A DNA stretch of 64,000 nucleotides from Methylophilus methylotrophus DSM 46235 = ATCC 53528 (GCF_000378225.1 NZ_KB905141.1:1069326-1133325); one strand, 5' to 3'; positions 26,594 through 35,375 are shown, numbered from the stretch's first letter. The notes: generated by a model not told the origin, from the sequence alone. Numbers and translations are program-made.

Positions 26594-26620
26594 AAAAAAG
26601 CGCCATGAATGGCGCTTTTT
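26594..26620 (-). terminator. Rho-independent terminator after fecR
   Basis: On the minus strand AAAAAGCGCC pairs with GGCGCTTTTT around a 6-base loop and ends in a run of six T residues. It separates the sigma/FecR transcript from the receptor gene, which therefore needs its own promoter, presumably read by the ECF sigma factor. The symmetrical sequence could also act in the other direction. Confidence 0.88.
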
Positions 26621-26627
26621 GTTGGGA

Positions 26628-27653
26628 TTATTGCTGGGAATTCAGCAGCGTATACTGCGGGCTTTCTTGCAGTCTGACCGGGGCAATATTGGGCAAACCA
26701 CGCAAGAACTGGTCTATATCCTGGATATTGATATCCGCAGAAATATTGCGTACCTGCTTGCCTTGGGAGTGCACCGGTTTAAGGCGGTAGCGGGAGACGG
26801 TATAGGCGATCTCACTGGTATCGGCGCGGTCAAATACCAGCCTGCCATTGAGGAAGGCAAAGGCATCCGAAGCCGGGCGGTTGACCAGGACCATGGCATG
26901 GTTGGGGTAGACCTCGACCACTTGTCCATTAGTAATTTCGCGTGAAATATCCAGTGGATTGCCAGCATTGCCTGATGTGCTTTCCAACTTGGGCTCTACT
27001 TTTACCCGGCCGTGATCCACACTGACACGCACCACCTGCTCCAGGCGGTTGACGGCGAAGCGTGTCCCCAGCACGGTGACTTTGGCGGTATCGGTTTCAA
27101 CGACAAAAGGACGGTCAGCGTCTTTGGTTACTTCAAACACAGCCTCGCCTTCTTTGAGCAACACGTGCCGTTCGTGGCGGTAATAGGTGACTTCCATATC
27201 GCTCTTGGCGCTCAGGGTGACTTTGGTGCCGTCATCCAGCGTTTTAATGGCGATTTGCCCGACCGGGTTTTGCGCGGCCATCTGCATGACGGGTTTGGCC
27301 TGCCAGACCTGGTACTGCTGGTGGGTGAAATAACCGGCCACACAGATAAAACAGACCACCATCACTTGCGCCAGGCGACGTTGCTTGGCTTTGCGGCGTG
27401 CCTCATTGGCAAGGAAAGCATGCTGCTCTGCTGCCTCTGCCAATTTAGAGAGGCCTTCAGTGGAATCCAGCTGGCCCATGGCGCGCGCGATACTATCGTA
27501 TTCGGCACCATGACGCGGGTCATCGGCTAGCCACTGCTCAAAGGCATGGTGTTCGGCATGACGCTGGTTGTGCCCATGCTCACGCATGCGCAGGTACCAG
27601 CGCGCAGCCATTTCACTGAGGGTCAGCGACTTTGAGTTAAGCGGCTTGGACAT
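26628..27653 (-). CDS. FecR-family sigma regulator
   Basis: 341 aa. The cytoplasmic N-terminus has ARWYLRMREHG and a FecR_N motif (FEQWLADDPRHGAEY). A membrane helix at about 92-110 (LAQVMVVCFICVAGYFTHQQ) precedes the periplasmic FecR domain (KTLDDGTKVTLSAKSD, FEVTKDADRPFVVET, VTVLGTRFAVNRL) and a C-terminal STN-interaction part. It holds or activates the ECF sigma encoded 6 bases upstream in response to the STN domain of the receptor encoded next. It is paralogous to the FecR at 170-1159, with near-identical central motifs. Confidence 0.95.
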   Translation of the reverse strand: MSKPLNSKSLTLSEMAARWYLRMREHGHNQRHAEHHAFEQWLADDPRHGAEYDSIARAMGQLDSTEGLSKLAEAAEQHAFLANEARRKAKQRRLAQVMVVCFICVAGYFTHQQYQVWQAKPVMQMAAQNPVGQIAIKTLDDGTKVTLSAKSDMEVTYYRHERHVLLKEGEAVFEVTKDADRPFVVETDTAKVTVLGTRFAVNRLEQVVRVSVDHGRVKVEPKLESTSGNAGNPLDISREITNGQVVEVYPNHAMVLVNRPASDAFAFLNGRLVFDRADTSEIAYTVSRYRLKPVHSQGKQVRNISADINIQDIDQFLRGLPNIAPVRLQESPQYTLLNSQQ

Positions 27654-27659
27654 GATGGC

Positions 27660-28160
27660 TTAATTGATGGCCTGTTGAAACGCGCGGATATCAAGCATGG
27701 CGCGGATCAGGTGTTTCTCGACCATATTGACGCTGATGTCCAGCTGCATGGCAATCTCGCGCTGCTTCATTTCGTCCACATGGTATAACCAGAATACCTG
27801 TCGGCATTTTTCCGGCAGCAGATCCACCACACGTTGCAGGTGATAGAGTTTTTGGCGGGTTTCGTATAGCTGCTCTGGCGTGCACTCGAGAATGAGTGCC
27901 GTTTCGTCTATCTGCTCTTCATCGACAAAACGCGTCCTGTAGCGGAACTCATCAACCAGCAAATGGTTGACGATGCCATTGAGGTAAGCTTGCGGGGACT
28001 CTTCGCGTGCCGGGTGACTGGAAACCGCAAAGAATACCAGCGCGTCATGCAGGATATCCTTGGCACGTTGCACACAGGCCGTACGACGCCCAATGCGTCG
28101 CAAGACATCGCTATATGCCCATTTCAAGTCTATGCCACACCAGGCTAATGTTTCGCTCAT
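27660..28160 (-). CDS. ECF sigma-70 factor, FecI-like
   Basis: 166 aa starting MSETLAWCGIDLKWAYSD. Region 2 is at about 10-80 (AKDILHDALVFFAV) and region 4 at about 105-160 (LLPEKCRQVFWLYHVDEMKQ, then the helix-turn-helix REIAMQLDISVNMVEKHLIR). The ATG at 28160 has GGGAG at about 7 nt; an upstream in-frame extension has no such support. It should drive transcription of the receptor and perhaps the whole secretion locus. A good Fur-like site lies about 70 bases upstream, suggesting iron control of the regulator itself. Confidence 0.93.
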   Translation of the reverse strand: MSETLAWCGIDLKWAYSDVLRRIGRRTACVQRAKDILHDALVFFAVSSHPAREESPQAYLNGIVNHLLVDEFRYRTRFVDEEQIDETALILECTPEQLYETRQKLYHLQRVVDLLPEKCRQVFWLYHVDEMKQREIAMQLDISVNMVEKHLIRAMLDIRAFQQAIN

Positions 28161-28228
28161 CTCAGACTCCCTGCCATATCCTTTTTTATATTGATTGCAA
28201 AACACATGCCAGCATGTCTCTTTGACAT

Positions 28229-28249
28229 AAGAGACTGATTCTCAATTAA
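28229..28249 (-). promoter_or_regulatory. candidate Fur box upstream of the ECF sigma gene
   Basis: On the minus strand the stretch reads AATTGAGAATCAGTCTCTTA. The TGAGAATCA core closely matches known Fur-box halves and is followed by a partly symmetric TCTC arm. It is positioned about 70-90 bases before the sigma start codon. The identification is by eye. Confidence 0.5.
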
Positions 28250-28496
28250 AAAAAATTAAGTGGATAAATTTATGGTTAATCAATACGGCTCATTACAACC
28301 ATTTTTTGAATAATTGGCTGTTTTAAACCATTTTCTTTGCAATAAAAAACGTACAATCACGGCCGGGGGATGCAGATGTGGTAAAACCTGTCGGCAACAG
28401 GCTTTACAGGGTGATAGCATTCACAAACTCACTGGCTTACCAAAGCCACAATTGGAAAGTGAATCGCTTTTTATTCAGCAGATAGAAACACCATGG

Positions 28497-28518
28497 GGCT
28501 GCTTAAGATTAAGCAGCC
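28497..28518. promoter_or_regulatory. perfect 10-bp inverted repeat upstream of the GGDEF-EAL gene
   Basis: GGCTGCTTAA and TTAAGCAGCC are perfect reverse complements around a 2-base spacer, 28 bases before the GGDEF-EAL start. A run of A rather than T follows on the plus strand, so it does not look like a terminator for either direction. It could be an operator or a leader hairpin occluding initiation. Confidence 0.5.
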
Positions 28519-28545
28519 TTAAAAAAATAATAACTTAACGTCGCA

Positions 28546-30453
28546 ATGCTATTTTTTAGAACAACCAGCCATGAATTGCTGCGTGCGCGCTATAACAGCC
28601 TGCTGAAAGATGTGCCTGTTGCCATCTTCATGGCGATGAGTGCGCTCTCCATACAAATGCTCGTCTTAAAAGACAGCGTGGACTGGAAACTGGCCATTGC
28701 GGGACCGGCATTCAGGATGCTGATCTGTGCTGGCATGCTTCTATACTGGTTCCGGCATCGCAACGAACATCCTCCCACGCATGCCATCCACAGGCGGTTG
28801 GATATTGGCTCCTGCATCCTCATCTTTGCTGGCCTAGTCACTTTCTGGCGCAGTCTCTACATTTACCCGCTTACCGATAACTTCGGACACTATTACCTGA
28901 TCTTCCATAACACGCTGTATGGCTTCTGCTTTGCTTTTATTCTCAGGAAAATCGGGACTGCCGCTTATCTCTATAACCTGGTGATGATCACCTCGGCGAT
29001 TGCCTGTGTGTTTATCGGCCACATAGAACATGCCTATCTGATTGCCTTGCTGATCGTGGTATTTGAAGTCGGCATGCTACTGGCCATGCGTTCCAGCAGC
29101 ACGATATTTGATCAATGGGTCAATGCCACTTATGAAACGCAGGCTTTACTCAAAGATAACCAGCGCCTTGCCAACCAGGATGTACTGACGCAACTACCGA
29201 ATCGTCGCCAGTTTTTTGTGCAGGTTGAGCAGGAGCTGATCCTGGCCAGGCAAACCAGCCAGTGCTTTGCCGTAGGCATCCTGGATCTCGATAATTTCAA
29301 ACCGGTTAATGATGTACATGGCCATCATATCGGTGACCTGGTACTGGTGGAAGTAGGCAAACGCCTGGCACAGATCAGGCCGGATGAAGTGCGTTTTTAC
29401 CGCCTGGGAGGTGATGAGTTTGCGTTCCACCTGGTCACGGATGATGAGCATGCGTCACTCACGCAGATTGCTTATGAAATCAACCAGGCCATTTCGCAAC
29501 CGATTAGCATTGATGGCCTGCGGATGGTCATCAAAGCCTCTATGGGGGCCTGTATTGTCTGTGACCAGCAGACCTCGGCACAAACCCTGTATGAGCATGC
29601 CGACTTTGCCCTGTATCACGTCAAGCGTACCGAGCGCGGCAACTTGGAAATCTATTCCGATACGCTGGAAAAAGAGCGCCAGCAATTAAACCGGATAGAC
29701 CAGGCACTACGGGCAGCAGATATCCACGCAGAATTATTTCCGGTATTCCAGCCGATTATCGACATTGATACCGGTGAGGTGGGTGCTTTCGAAAGCCTGG
29801 CACGCTGGCGCAGCCCGACACTGGGCGATGTTTCCCCTGCCCTGTTTATCCCCGTGGCGGAAAGCCTGGGCATGATCGCCGACATCACCAAACTGATGTT
29901 TCGCCGCGCCATTCGCTCCATGGCTCACTGGCCAGAAGATATGCGCCTGTCTTTCAATTTATCGGCCTACGATGTCACCAACCAGGCGGTGATTGAAGAC
30001 TTGATCAGCATTATGCAAACCAGCCATCTAAGGCCTGGCAGGTTTGTCTTTGAAATCACCGAAACTGCCTTGCTGCAGGATTTTGAAACAGCCAGGGAAA
30101 ACATAAAGCGGTTACGCCAGGCAGGCGCCAAAGTCGCGCTGGATGACTTTGGCACGGGTTACTCGAGTTTAAGCCATGTACAGCACCTGCCCCTGGATAA
30201 ACTGAAGATAGATCGCAGTTTCATCAAGGACATTGAAACCAATACCACCAGCCAAACCATCGTGCGTTCAATTCTGGCTTTGTGCCAGGGCATGCATATG
30301 GAATGCGTGGCCGAAGGGGCAGAAACCGAAAGCCAGGTCAGATTCCTGCAAGCGATGGGTTGCCAGTGGGTCCAAGGCTATTATTTTGCAAAACCCATGC
30401 TTGAAGCAGAGATCCAGGCCTATCTTGGTCACGCCCCCACTCCTATTTCATAA
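28546..30453 (+). CDS. membrane GGDEF-EAL protein (c-di-GMP turnover)
   Basis: 635 aa. The N-terminal region has about six membrane helices (about 20-185). A GGDEF domain (about 205-375) has an intact LGGDEF at about residues 286-291 and no RxxD inhibitory site in front of it. The EAL domain (about 395-630) has FESLARW (the EAL triad reads ESL), DDFGTGYSS, KIDRSF and EGAET, so the metal-binding and catalytic residues appear present. It may both make and degrade c-di-GMP, with the membrane part sensing an unknown signal. It is paralogous to the protein at 31836-33758, including the N-terminal LLRARY motif. There is no clear Shine-Dalgarno. Confidence 0.93.
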   Translation: MLFFRTTSHELLRARYNSLLKDVPVAIFMAMSALSIQMLVLKDSVDWKLAIAGPAFRMLICAGMLLYWFRHRNEHPPTHAIHRRLDIGSCILIFAGLVTFWRSLYIYPLTDNFGHYYLIFHNTLYGFCFAFILRKIGTAAYLYNLVMITSAIACVFIGHIEHAYLIALLIVVFEVGMLLAMRSSSTIFDQWVNATYETQALLKDNQRLANQDVLTQLPNRRQFFVQVEQELILARQTSQCFAVGILDLDNFKPVNDVHGHHIGDLVLVEVGKRLAQIRPDEVRFYRLGGDEFAFHLVTDDEHASLTQIAYEINQAISQPISIDGLRMVIKASMGACIVCDQQTSAQTLYEHADFALYHVKRTERGNLEIYSDTLEKERQQLNRIDQALRAADIHAELFPVFQPIIDIDTGEVGAFESLARWRSPTLGDVSPALFIPVAESLGMIADITKLMFRRAIRSMAHWPEDMRLSFNLSAYDVTNQAVIEDLISIMQTSHLRPGRFVFEITETALLQDFETARENIKRLRQAGAKVALDDFGTGYSSLSHVQHLPLDKLKIDRSFIKDIETNTTSQTIVRSILALCQGMHMECVAEGAETESQVRFLQAMGCQWVQGYYFAKPMLEAEIQAYLGHAPTPIS

Positions 30454-30654
30454 TGAGCAATTGAGTTTCAACATAGATGACTGTTTGGGTAGCCAATCCC
30501 GCGACACATCATGTCAGCATGAACGACTTTTCGATTGAACACCCACTAAGACTATACAGTTTTCGCAAAAATACATTAATATCAATATTGCTAGCATTTT
30601 AATTAGGGATGTCTATCCAGCGATGGTTAATCGCTAAAAAACGGAGGTTGCTGT

Positions 30655-31839
30655 ATGCGTGCAAGTACTCTTTTAATACTGGATGATGATGGAAATGATG
30701 CCGAAATTATTGCCAGTGAAGCTCAGACCCAGGGGTTTGAAGTCAGAATATTTGATGATGCCAACCTTTTTATGGCAGCATTCCTGGCAGAAAGACCCTC
30801 CCATCTGGCAATCGACATCCTGATGCCCGGCGTGCATGGCGTGAGCCTGCTGCAAACGCTGGCGCAACATCAGTGCCAGTCTTCGATTATTTTAACCAGT
30901 GGCATAGGCACAGCCGCCCTACCTGCCGTACAACTCGCTGCCATCCAATATCAACTCAATATACGCGGCATTTTGCACTACCCTTTTCACCAGCATATCC
31001 TCAGAAACATGCTCTCTGACCAGGCCTCTGTAGACTTGCATGCGCATACCGGCAACGGCCTCAGTACACAACCTCTGATTGTGGACGCCAGGACGATAGA
31101 CGAAGCCATCCGCAATCATGAATTTACGGTGTTTTATCAACCACAGATAGACTTAGTGAATGGCAATGTGATCGGATTTGAGGGATTATTACGCTGGAAC
31201 CACCCGCTGCTTGGCATCAAACTACCCGACCTGTTTATCCCGATTGCCGAAAAGACAGGCCAAATTACCCAGCTGACTCAGATCGTCATAGAAACAGGCT
31301 TTCATTTCATCCGCTCGCTTGGAACCACCCTGTCGTTTTCCATGAACATTTCGGCCAATAGCTTTAGAGACCAGTCGCTGACAAATGTATTGGTCAGTGC
31401 ATGCCAAGCCTGCGATTTACCTCCTGAAAGAGTCATCCTTGAGCTCACGGAAACCGCCACCCTGGAAGACCCGGAACAAGCAAAAAAAATCCTTTCACGG
31501 CTCCGCACAGAAGGTTTTAAATTAAGTCTTGATGACTTTGGTAACAATAACGCTTCGATGACGCTGCTGGCAAACCTGCCTTTTACCGAGCTTAAGATAG
31601 ATAAGTCCTTGGTTAGTACCCTGGAAGCATCCTCAAAATCAAGAAAGGTAATTGCCTCCACCCTCAAGCTGGCCGAAAGCCTGAAGATAGAAACCATTGC
31701 CGAAGGCATTGAAAACACGCTGGCAGCCATCGGCCTGCGTGAGTTGGGCTGCCGTTATGGCCAAGGCTATTACTTTGCAAGACCTATGGACCAGGGAACC
31801 GCGCTGCATTGGCTGCAAGGCTGGAACCGCCAGTTTTAG
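30655..31839 (+). CDS. REC-EAL response regulator with degenerate motifs
   Basis: 394 aa. The receiver domain (1-125) has acidic residues LDDDGND and a phosphoacceptor Asp54 (AIDILMPG), but the usual Lys before Pro is Tyr109 (HYPF). The EAL domain (about 145-390) has FEGLLRW (Glu176), LTETATLED and KIDKSL. Its loop-6 motif is DDFGNNNAS instead of DDFGTGYSS, though both Asp (293, 294) remain. It is a VieA/PvrR-like architecture without a DNA-binding domain. GGAGG at 7 nt fixes the start. The 3' end overlaps the convergent GGDEF-EAL gene by 4 bases. It could be a weak phosphodiesterase or a c-di-GMP binder. Confidence 0.9.
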   Translation: MRASTLLILDDDGNDAEIIASEAQTQGFEVRIFDDANLFMAAFLAERPSHLAIDILMPGVHGVSLLQTLAQHQCQSSIILTSGIGTAALPAVQLAAIQYQLNIRGILHYPFHQHILRNMLSDQASVDLHAHTGNGLSTQPLIVDARTIDEAIRNHEFTVFYQPQIDLVNGNVIGFEGLLRWNHPLLGIKLPDLFIPIAEKTGQITQLTQIVIETGFHFIRSLGTTLSFSMNISANSFRDQSLTNVLVSACQACDLPPERVILELTETATLEDPEQAKKILSRLRTEGFKLSLDDFGNNNASMTLLANLPFTELKIDKSLVSTLEASSKSRKVIASTLKLAESLKIETIAEGIENTLAAIGLRELGCRYGQGYYFARPMDQGTALHWLQGWNRQF

Positions 31840-33758
31840 CGGGTTGCCCTTGTAGTTGCCAGGAACGCTGGGATCGCCTGTGCGTTCATGGGCTGGGCGT
31901 AATAAAACCCCTGGATGATATGGCAGCCCATGGCCTGTAAAAGCTCAATCTGGCTTTTTGACTCTGCCCCCTCCACCACACAATCAATGCCTATGCCCCG
32001 GCATAAAACCAAAATCGAACTGACAATCATTTTACTCTTAGGGTTGGTTTCAATATCGTGCACAAAGCTTCGGTCGACCTTGATTTTATTCAAGGGCAAG
32101 CCTTGCACATGGCTTAAGCTGGAATAACCTGTGCCAAAGTCATCCAGCGCCAAGGCCACACCTGCCTGACGCAACAGCTCGATATTGTTCCTGGTCGAAA
32201 GATAATCTTGCAGCAAGGCGGTTTCCGTCAGCTCGAAAGTAAAACGTTTTGCATCTACGCCACAGTCGGCAATCATCCGGATCAGGTCATGGATCATTTT
32301 ATCGTTAGTAATATCGTTGGCCGACAAATTGAATGACAAACCGACCTGTTCCGGCCAGTCACGCATGGCCTGTATTGCTTTTTCGAACAGCACCAATGTG
32401 ATATTTGAAATCAGGCCGATACTTTCTGCGACAGGAATAAATTCATTAGGCGTGACCTCTCCGATGACAGGGCTATGCCAGCGGGCGAGACATTCAAACG
32501 CCACTGGGTGATTGGCTGTCGTATTGACGATGGGCTGGAATACCGTGGAAAACTCCTGCCTGATATTCGCAGCGCGTAACGCCCGTTCGGTTTGAGTCCT
32601 GGCCTGCAAACTGCCAAGATGCTGTGGCGAGAAGAGTTCGGGATGCCCACGGCCACTATTTTTAGCCTGGTAGAGCGCATAGTCTGCGTATTCGTACAGC
32701 TTTTCGGTTGAATCGTCCACGTCGGGGAACACAGCGATCCCGGCAGATGCGCTGAGGTGGAATACCAGGCCCTCAACCGACACCGGTTGTTCAATCAGTG
32801 CAATCAGTGCTTGCCCCAAGCTTTTCAAGCCAGCTTCATCGCCACCAAAATGCTTGTGAAAAGCAAATTCATCCCCGCCCAGACGATAAAAACTGACCGG
32901 CTGGTGACAGCCATCATACTCACTGAGTCGTCGTGCAATTTCTATCAACACCAGATCACCCACCCTGTGGCCATGCGAATCATTGACCAACTTGAATCTA
33001 TCCAGGTCAATAATACCTATGGCAAAGCGCATCCCTGTCGTTTTTAAATGATCTAGCGATTGAGCCTTAATTGCTGCAAAAAACTGGCGGCGATTAGGCA
33101 ACCCCGTCAGGATATCAACGTTGGCCAGGCGCGCATTTTCTTTTGCCAGCTGCTGCGCGTGGAGTGAGCTGAATACCAGCGAGTCAAAGCCTTTATTGCG
33201 CCGGTGCATGGCCGCGAGCATCCCGGCCTCAAAAACCAGGATCATAAAGGCAAAGGGCTGGGCGTATTCGACATCGGCATACAACAGGTAAAACACCGTG
33301 GTCGTAATTAGCATCAGGTTGTAGATATAGGCCGGGCGTCCCAGGCTCACCAGCAAAAATGGAAAGCAGATCCCATATAAGGTCATTTGTACAATCAGGA
33401 AATAGCGGCTGTAGCCGGCAGAATGTTGCAAAAGATGCAAATCACAAATAATGGTCGTGATGCCGGCCACCACCAGCAAACTGGCAAAAAATTGCAAGCG
33501 ACGCCTGACGATGGCAATGTCTGGCTGCTCCTTGCGGTGAAAAAACCAGTACACAAACACCCCCGCCGACACCACGGTCAGCAGGCCTGGAATCACGAAT
33601 GACCACAAGAATGGCTCAGTGGAATGAAACACGGAAATCTGCGTGAGCATGGCCACCACCGCCGCCACAATCACCACAGGCACATAAGGCAAGAGGGAGA
33701 AGTACCTGGCCCGGAGAAGGTCTTCATCGAAATTATTGTAATACCGTATGCTGATCAT
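31836..33758 (-). CDS. membrane GGDEF-EAL protein, paralogue
   Basis: 640 aa with the same layout as the protein at 28546-30453: about six membrane helices (about 20-190), GGDEF (about 210-385, LGGDEFAFH at about 292, no RxxD site) and EAL (about 400-635). The EAL domain has FECLARW (triad ECL), DDFGTGYSSLSH, KVDRSFVHD and EGAESKSQIELLQAMG. Both enzymatic halves look intact. The N-terminal DLLRARYFSLLPYVPV aligns with LLRARYNSLLKDVPV of the paralogue, so the pair arose by duplication of the whole protein, including the sensor region. Confidence 0.93.
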   Translation of the reverse strand: MISIRYYNNFDEDLLRARYFSLLPYVPVVIVAAVVAMLTQISVFHSTEPFLWSFVIPGLLTVVSAGVFVYWFFHRKEQPDIAIVRRRLQFFASLLVVAGITTIICDLHLLQHSAGYSRYFLIVQMTLYGICFPFLLVSLGRPAYIYNLMLITTTVFYLLYADVEYAQPFAFMILVFEAGMLAAMHRRNKGFDSLVFSSLHAQQLAKENARLANVDILTGLPNRRQFFAAIKAQSLDHLKTTGMRFAIGIIDLDRFKLVNDSHGHRVGDLVLIEIARRLSEYDGCHQPVSFYRLGGDEFAFHKHFGGDEAGLKSLGQALIALIEQPVSVEGLVFHLSASAGIAVFPDVDDSTEKLYEYADYALYQAKNSGRGHPELFSPQHLGSLQARTQTERALRAANIRQEFSTVFQPIVNTTANHPVAFECLARWHSPVIGEVTPNEFIPVAESIGLISNITLVLFEKAIQAMRDWPEQVGLSFNLSANDITNDKMIHDLIRMIADCGVDAKRFTFELTETALLQDYLSTRNNIELLRQAGVALALDDFGTGYSSLSHVQGLPLNKIKVDRSFVHDIETNPKSKMIVSSILVLCRGIGIDCVVEGAESKSQIELLQAMGCHIIQGFYYAQPMNAQAIPAFLATTRATR

Positions 33759-34268
33759 CTTTCAAACAATCTCTGAACATTCATGACGCAATGACATACC
33801 GTCATCACTAAAAAAACGAGAGGCGCGCAAGTGCAGCCAATCCACCAGGGTTATAAAAGGTGTTTACTACAAGCAGCACTTTCCAAGCAGGCAATATTGA
33901 GATCAACACGCGTTGATAAAGAAGGGACAGGCTCTGTGAACAGACTATCGAATCATCGAAGACATCACTGGGTGTGACATGTCCGAGCAGTTTATGGGAC
34001 GTTGAAGCTTTGTATGCAATCATCAAGCTTCTTTTTATGAAACAAACCCTTATTTATGCTGGGCATTATAAAACCTGCAGGCATTTTTCTTGATAGCCCA
34101 ATCGGACTAATAAAGAATATGAGGACTTTTCAGGCTTGGGAATTTCACCCTGCAAGGTCAATCAGACATCCTCAAGGCATCATGAGGATCAATATGTAGC
34201 CTTCTGTAAAGGTAATCTACCCCGAGGGCTCTAGACACAACGAGGTCAAGCCATCTTCTCTACCCGCG
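33759..34268. other. 510-base non-coding region
   Basis: This lies between two minus-strand c-di-GMP genes. A 72-codon reading at 33808-34026 has no family resemblance or Shine-Dalgarno and is not called. A 16-bp palindrome (ATCAAC-ACGC-GTTGAT, 33902-33917) and a CCTGCAGG site stand out. Nothing else is recognisable, and it presumably contains the promoter of the GGDEF-EAL gene. Confidence 0.4.
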
Positions 34269-35339
34269 TCATTCTGACGGGTCGGCATGTTCTTCAAAAA
34301 TATCCCTGAAACGCTCAGAAAGTTTTTTAAAGGCGTCAAGAATCATGGGGTCAAAATGAAGAGGCTGTGTACGGCCATCTCCTTCCATAATGATTTTAAC
34401 CGCGTGCTCGTGTGTAAACGCCGGTTTATATGGGCGCTTGCTGCGTAGCGCATCATAGACATCACTCATCATCATAATACGCGCAGACAGCGGAATCTCT
34501 TCCCCTTTCAGGCCATGCGGGTAACCACTGCCATCCCACCGTTCATGATGATTCAAGGCAATCTCTGCCCCCATCATCATAAAAGGGGAAGTGCCTTTGC
34601 CGTGACCGAGGATACTGTCGCCCAACGCGGAATGTGTTTTCATGATGGCCCACTCCTCTGCCGTATGCGGGCCGGGTTTGAGCAGGATATGGTCAGGAAT
34701 CCCAATTTTGCCCACATCATGCAGCGGGCTGGCATGATAAATCGTATCAATAAAGTCTGCAGGCATGCCTAAATCGGCGGCCAGCTCTTTGCAGAAGAAT
34801 GCAATGCGGTGAATATGGGCGCCTGTTTCCTCATCGCGAAACTCTGCAGCACGCATAATGCTGAACATGGAATCAAAGTAACTGGCCACCAGTTGTGCGG
34901 TCCGCTCTTCTACCTGCTCTTCCAGCGTATGACTGTAATCCGCCAGGAAGTCATTATATTCCTTGAGGCGTAGCAGGTTACGGACCCTGATCCAGAGTTC
35001 TGCCCGGTCGACAGGCTTGGTCACAAACTCCTCAACACCGCATTGCAAGGCGCGCATTTTGGATTCTCTATCTGCCAGGGCCGTGAGCATAATGATAGGA
35101 ATAATTTTGGTGGTTTCATTGTTCTTTAATTTTTCAGCCAACTCGAAACCATCGAGGACAGGCATCATGGCATCCAGCAGGATCAGGTCAGGCCGATGGG
35201 CCAGTATCATGTCATAGGCCATTTTTCCATCTTGTGCCTGCAAAGTGACATACCCTTCAGAGGTGAGCAGTGTCTCCAGATAGGCGCGATTAGTTGCTTC
35301 ATCATCGACGATGAGAATGGTCTTGCGTGTGACTTTCAT
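34269..35339 (-). CDS. REC-HD-GYP response regulator (RpfG-like c-di-GMP phosphodiesterase)
   Basis: 356 aa. The receiver domain (about 5-125) has a DDE acidic pocket, phosphoacceptor Asp56 (LLDAMMPVLDG) and the Lys of TKPVD. A short coiled coil (about 140-160) leads to an HD-GYP domain with intact HD (SPLHDVGKIGIPD) and GYP (HHERWDGSGYPHGLKG) motifs. It likely hydrolyses c-di-GMP when phosphorylated. ATG at 35339 is chosen; a TTG two codons earlier lies closer to the G-rich Shine-Dalgarno. It follows the receiver and hybrid-kinase genes on the same strand and is probably their output. Confidence 0.94.
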   Translation of the reverse strand: MKVTRKTILIVDDEATNRAYLETLLTSEGYVTLQAQDGKMAYDMILAHRPDLILLDAMMPVLDGFELAEKLKNNETTKIIPIIMLTALADRESKMRALQCGVEEFVTKPVDRAELWIRVRNLLRLKEYNDFLADYSHTLEEQVEERTAQLVASYFDSMFSIMRAAEFRDEETGAHIHRIAFFCKELAADLGMPADFIDTIYHASPLHDVGKIGIPDHILLKPGPHTAEEWAIMKTHSALGDSILGHGKGTSPFMMMGAEIALNHHERWDGSGYPHGLKGEEIPLSARIMMMSDVYDALRSKRPYKPAFTHEHAVKIIMEGDGRTQPLHFDPMILDAFKKLSERFRDIFEEHADPSE

Positions 35340-35375
35340 GTCCAATGTACACCCCCTTCCTGCGTATTGTTTTGA

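Larger units (their letters stand above)
28161..28545. other. divergent intergenic region between the ECF sigma and GGDEF-EAL genes
   Basis: 385 bases with no convincing gene. It contains the Fur-like site at 28229-28249, a hairpin around 28389-28408 (CCTGT-CGGCA-ACAGG core), a small TGGCTT/AAGCCA stem near 28433-28448 and the palindrome at 28497-28518. A 74-codon reading at 28314-28538 resembles nothing and lacks a Shine-Dalgarno. Confidence 0.55.

Noticed and set aside
28341-28450. c-di-GMP riboswitch before the GGDEF-EAL gene
   Set aside because: The conserved GEMM motifs (such as GACGCAAAGC) are absent in both orientations.
28314-28538. 74-codon reading frame upstream of the GGDEF-EAL gene
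   Set aside because: No Shine-Dalgarno, no recognisable domain, and it overlaps several hairpins; better read as non-coding.
33808-34026. 72-codon reading frame in the 510-base gap
   Set aside because: No ribosome-binding site, no similarity and ordinary intergenic composition.
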